A stretch of 34,657 nt of DNA, taken from an uncultured Collinsella sp. Lineage in GTDB: Bacteria > Actinomycetota > Coriobacteriia > Coriobacteriales > Coriobacteriaceae. The stretch spans positions 1-34,657 of the forward strand of contig CAAELE010000024.1 of NCBI GenBank assembly GCA_900756765.1, read 5' to 3'. Made by a program: the position numbers and the translations under genes. Position 1 is the stretch's first letter, and the number at the start of each line of letters is the position of its first letter. Below the pieces are notes generated by a model. The model saw only the letters and a list, made by a program, of their open reading frames with translations, had not been told where the DNA came from and ran no database searches. Shown here piece after piece: positions 31,946-34,657 of the stretch.

Positions 31946-32485
31946 CTAGTAGTTCACCACCTGCTCCTCAAAGTACGCCTTGGGATGGTTGCACACCGGG
32001 CACACCTCAGGCGCCTCGGCACCCACATGCAGGTGCCCGCAGTTCAGGCACTTCCATACCTTCACGCCCTCGCGCTCAAACACCTCGCCCGACTCAATGC
32101 GCTCGACGAGCTTGTTGTAGCGCTCCTCGTGAGCCTTCTCGACGGCACCGACGCCACGGAACTTTGCAGCAATCTCGGCAAAGCCCTCTTCCTCGGCGGT
32201 CTTGGCAAACTCGTCGTACATCGTGGTCCACTCGTAGTTCTCGCCCGCAGCGGCATCACGCAAGTTGTCCAGGGTGTCGGGAACGGCGCCGTCGTGCAGA
32301 TACTTAAACCACAGCTTGGCGTGCTCGGACTCGTTGCCCGCGGTCTCGGCAAAGATATTCGAGATCTGCACGTAGCCATCCTTCTTGGCCTTAGATGCGT
32401 AGTAGCGATACTTGGTGTGCGCCTGGGACTCACCGGCAAAAGCGGTCTCGAGGTTCTTCTTGGTCTGAGAGTTCTCAAAATCCAT
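31946..32485 (-). CDS. rbr: Rubrerythrin
   Basis: This 179-aa protein has an N-terminal four-helix di-iron domain with the expected carboxylate/His ligands (LETAFAGESQAHTKYRYYA, ETAGNESEHAKLW, VGAVEKAHEERY) and a C-terminal rubredoxin-like iron site with two CxxC pairs (WKCLNCGHLHVG, CPVCNHPKAYF). It reduces peroxide in anaerobes under oxidative stress. The ATG before DFENSQ fits GAAGGGAAG upstream and the usual family start. It is a single-gene transcript ending in the hairpin/terminator element. Confidence 0.95.
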   Translation of the reverse strand: MDFENSQTKKNLETAFAGESQAHTKYRYYASKAKKDGYVQISNIFAETAGNESEHAKLWFKYLHDGAVPDTLDNLRDAAAGENYEWTTMYDEFAKTAEEEGFAEIAAKFRGVGAVEKAHEERYNKLVERIESGEVFEREGVKVWKCLNCGHLHVGAEAPEVCPVCNHPKAYFEEQVVNY

Positions 32486-32508
32486 AGGTGTACTTCCCTT
32501 CAACACAT

Positions 32509-32531
32509 GCCGCCCGTAGGCTTCGGGCGGC
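32509..32531. other. Hairpin in the rubrerythrin leader
   Basis: GCCGCCCG and CGGGCGGC form an 8-bp stem with a 7-nt loop, between the end of the glycosylase gene (32600) and the rubrerythrin start. There is no U-tract on the minus strand, so termination there is doubtful. Confidence 0.4.
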
Positions 32532-32599
32532 CTTGTCTTTAGGATGCCCTCAAGCCGAGAATTTAAACCTTACAATCCTGTTCTTCAGATTCGGGCTGG

Positions 32600-33505
32600 C
32601 TACACGCTTAGCCAGCGGTCACTCTCCACGCGGCAAAAGCCCTCACGCTCCAAGTCGGCCAAAATGCTCGCGACCAGCTCGCGCTCGGCCGGCTCTCGGC
32701 CGGCTGCCGCCTCCATCTCGTTAACGCCTGCAACGGCTTCATCGAGCGTAATACCCGCCGGCTGCCCATCGCGCGCTGCCAGCAGCATGCGCACGATGTG
32801 GGCACGCTTTTGACGACGCGAACCCTCAAACTTGGACTGGCGACTATAGCCCGCCGATCGCCTAGACGGATTGGGCAACGTCTTCTTAAGATACGCACCA
32901 TAATCCAGCAGCGCGTAATACCACGCGCGCGGCGTGTCGGCGTCGTCTTGAGGCACGGCAAAGGGGACAATCTCGTCCGCCGTCGCACCGGGAGCCGCCG
33001 GGCAGGCCGCCTGAATCAGCGGCACCAGTTCGCGATCGGGAACAGCCGGCACATCGGGAAAGAAATGATGCAGAAAGACCGTGCGCACGTTGGTCTCCAG
33101 ATACACGCCTGGAAGATCGAACGCGAACGACCGAATGCCCTGCGCCGTCGCTGGCCCAATACCGGGCAGGGCGACCAGATCGCGCGTCTCGCGCGGGAAC
33201 TTCCCGCCCCAGTCCTCTACTAGCTGCTGTGCAGCCCTATGAAGTGCTAGAGCACGACGGTTGTAGCCCATGCCCTGCCAAGCGTCCAAAACGTCCGAGG
33301 GCGCCGCCTGCGCAAGTGCCTGCACAGTCGGAAAGCGGTCGAGCCACGCGGGCATACGCGTCTCCACACGCGGCACCTGCGTTTGCTGCAGCATAACCTC
33401 GGAAAGCCAAATAATGTACGGGTCGCGCGTGCGGCGCCACGGAAGGTCGCGATAGCGCAGGACCCCTTCCGAACGAATCATCGAACGAAAGGGGTCCTGA
33501 ATCAT
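32600..33505 (-). CDS. MutY-like HhH-GPD DNA glycosylase lacking the FeS and NUDIX parts
   Basis: This 301-aa protein has the MutY catalytic core: LPWRRTRDPYIIWLSEVMLQ with the catalytic Glu36, then QTQV, and the helix-hairpin-helix VALPGIGPATAQG (about 111-123). In VYLETNVRTVFLHHFF the Asp that is catalytic in MutY (LDGNV) is replaced by Glu137. The four-cysteine FeS motif and the C-terminal NUDIX-like 8-oxoG domain are absent; the C-terminal 70 residues are a winged-helix-like tail. I recall similar ETN-type proteins in other Gram-positives, so this is probably a subfamily and not decay. AAGGAG precedes the ATG. It follows the Rrf2 gene after 21 bp and is co-transcribed. Confidence 0.85.
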   Translation of the reverse strand: MIQDPFRSMIRSEGVLRYRDLPWRRTRDPYIIWLSEVMLQQTQVPRVETRMPAWLDRFPTVQALAQAAPSDVLDAWQGMGYNRRALALHRAAQQLVEDWGGKFPRETRDLVALPGIGPATAQGIRSFAFDLPGVYLETNVRTVFLHHFFPDVPAVPDRELVPLIQAACPAAPGATADEIVPFAVPQDDADTPRAWYYALLDYGAYLKKTLPNPSRRSAGYSRQSKFEGSRRQKRAHIVRMLLAARDGQPAGITLDEAVAGVNEMEAAAGREPAERELVASILADLEREGFCRVESDRWLSV

Positions 33506-33526
33506 GACAATGCTCCTTATGCGGCG

Positions 33527-34012
33527 CTATTCCTCCCGGCAAGCATACGCGCAGGCGGCGTACTCGGGAAACGCATCGCGATCGGCGAACTTGGAATCGA
33601 CGGCCGGGAACTGGCGATGGGCGACGATATCGCCGAGCGAAACGGAATCGAGATAGTCGCGCATCAGTGCCTGGGCTCCGGCCCACAGGGGATGATAGCA
33701 GCACGTGCCCATGCGCGCACAGTCGCCATCGGGCGCGGTGCAGTCGTTCATAACCATGGGGCCCTGAACGGCCTCTACAACCTGACGGATCGTGACGTCG
33801 TCCGGACTGACCTTAAGACGCATGCCGCCATGGACACCACGCAGGCTCTCCACAATACCGGCCTGAACCAAACCATGCTGGATCGAACGGGCAAACGAAT
33901 ACGGGACATTGACCTCTTCGGCGGCAGTGCGAACAGAAAGCAGACGCTCCGGGTCCTCGGCAAGCATCGCGAGCATGCGAAGGGCGTAATCAGTCTTCCT
34001 CGATATGTCCAT
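33527..34012 (-). CDS. Rrf2-family transcription regulator, FeS type
   Basis: This 161-aa protein has an N-terminal winged HTH (MDISRKTDYALRMLAML, then VPYSFARSIQHGLVQAGIV and the wing RGVHGGMRL). A cysteine-rich loop (DCTAPDGDCARMGTCC, about 90-105) is expected to hold an iron-sulfur cluster sensing oxidants, iron or NO, as in IscR and NsrR. AAAGGGG precedes the ATG. It is the first gene of an operon with the MutY-like glycosylase and possibly autoregulated; its own leader is long (about 150 nt). Confidence 0.93.
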   Translation of the reverse strand: MDISRKTDYALRMLAMLAEDPERLLSVRTAAEEVNVPYSFARSIQHGLVQAGIVESLRGVHGGMRLKVSPDDVTIRQVVEAVQGPMVMNDCTAPDGDCARMGTCCYHPLWAGAQALMRDYLDSVSLGDIVAHRQFPAVDSKFADRDAFPEYAACAYACREE

Positions 34013-34171
34013 TTTTCCCCTTTCAAGGAATAGGAACAGCTCGAACGAGCTCCGGGGCCGAGCTTACGTCGAGACGTCAATGACCGTATGGACGCCCAAA
34101 TAGCAAAACGGGTGCCCACTGAATGCCGCGCTTGAAGCCTCTTGCATCAAAAACGGCACACAGTGCAATTC

Positions 34172-34200
34172 AGTATAACCTAACCCCCTGCTTCGTTGAA
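34172..34200 (-). promoter_or_regulatory. Promoter of the Rrf2-glycosylase operon
   Basis: On the minus strand -35 TTCAAC (34200-34195), a 17-bp spacer and -10 TATACT (34177-34172). It gives a leader of about 150 nt; the palindrome TGTTGCGCAACA (34205-34216) lies immediately upstream of -35. Confidence 0.55.
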
Positions 34201-34204
34201 CAGG

Positions 34205-34216
34205 TGTTGCGCAACA
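34205..34216. promoter_or_regulatory. 12-bp palindrome TGTTGCGCAACA, second copy
   Basis: Identical to 24848-24859; here it directly precedes the -35 of the Rrf2 promoter, a position suited to a regulator site. Confidence 0.4.
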
Positions 34217-34319
34217 AACGTCTTGTTTGAACACTTGTCTCATACGGAGCTTGTCCGGGAATTGGAAAGATCTGCTTTTGGGCGAAAGGAGCCGATGGGA
34301 TCAAGGTCCTATCAAACGC

Positions 34320-34347
34320 AAAAAGCCACGTCCGAAGACGTGGCTTT
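34320..34347 (-). terminator. Rho-independent terminator of tRNA-Asp
   Basis: AAAGCCACGTC and GACGTGGCTTT form an 11-bp stem with a 4-nt loop; on the minus strand TTTTT follows, 8 bp after the tRNA CCA end. Confidence 0.9.
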
Positions 34348-34355
34348 AATTGCGT

Positions 34356-34433
<78 letters not shown>

Positions 34434-34479
34434 AGGCAGTCGTTCGCGTTTGTTTCCGCTCGCGTTCGCTGCGGGGATT

Positions 34480-34509
34480 AGTATACACAGAAGTCTGTCC
34501 GGCGCGCAA
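34480..34509 (-). promoter_or_regulatory. Promoter of tRNA-Asp
   Basis: On the minus strand -35 TTGCGC (34509-34504), an 18-bp spacer and -10 TATACT (34485-34480), 47 bp before the tRNA 5' end. Confidence 0.5.
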
Positions 34510-34569
34510 CAACTTTTTTGAAAAAATTTTTGGGGCCATCCGGGAGGGTCTCCGGGGCTGGGGGCGGGG

Positions 34570-34657
34570 GTTAAGTTTGCTGCTCTACAGTCCTGCGCAA
34601 GACGGAAAGCACATTAAGTGCTTTCCTTTGCGTGCGGAACTCGCGACAAACTTAACC
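34570..34657. repeat. 88-bp hairpin element at the window edge
   Basis: GGTTAAGTTTG at 34570-34580 pairs with CAAACTTAACC at 34647-34657, and GGAAAGCAC pairs with GTGCTTTCC (34606-34628) inside, with GCGCAA/TTGCGT flanking. The layout resembles the other long hairpins of the window. It may extend past the window end. Confidence 0.6.

Overview
The window looks like chromosome of a gut anaerobe of the Coriobacteriia, most probably Collinsella. The pointers are high GC, mannose-family PTS genes, a rubrerythrin, Rrf2 and GntR regulators, and frequent GTG/TTG starts. The genus is an inference from gene content, not a sequence search. Every recognised gene except one GntR regulator (14250-14972) lies on the minus strand.

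The left 14 kb is an accessory sugar-utilisation region. It carries three SIS-domain proteins (324-1292, 7599-8582, 13052-14044), each with a UTRA-type GntR regulator nearby (1437-2201, 4582-5301, 14250-14972). All three SIS proteins keep a Glu-(15 residues)-His pair equivalent to the catalytic pair I recall for the FrlB/FraB deglycases, which split phosphorylated Amadori compounds (fructoselysine, fructose-asparagine). The middle SIS gene ends an operon with a complete mannose-family PTS (IIAB, IIC, IID). A 13-bp motif, ACGT-N5-(A/T)CGT, occurs upstream of this operon, of the middle GntR gene and of a DMT-type exporter, suggesting one regulon. The other two GntR/SIS pairs have their own, different repeated boxes. 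recQ, a YitT-like membrane protein and a HAD phosphatase are interspersed.

The right 20 kb holds mostly housekeeping and DNA-repair genes: a GNAT acetyltransferase, threonine aldolase, PAP2 phosphatase, mfd, a glutathionylspermidine-synthase-like ATP-grasp protein, a zinc-ribbon membrane protein, nth, an ABC exporter, rmuC, a translationally coupled nucleotidyltransferase/HTH pair, two small membrane proteins, rubrerythrin, a reduced MutY-like glycosylase co-transcribed with an Rrf2 regulator, and tRNA-Asp(GTC).

The most unusual aspect is the intergenic DNA. It is rich in large hairpin repeats of several families. One family (4424-4556, 12905-13021, 18059-18190) directly follows stop codons of unrelated genes and keeps a three-helix fold through compensatory changes in all three copies. 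A second family (30848-31012, 31757-31925) joins a long hairpin to a terminator and also shows matched changes in both arms. A 234-bp repeat (6668-6901, 15125-15358) includes the last codons of the HAD gene. These are the best candidates for undescribed elements here.
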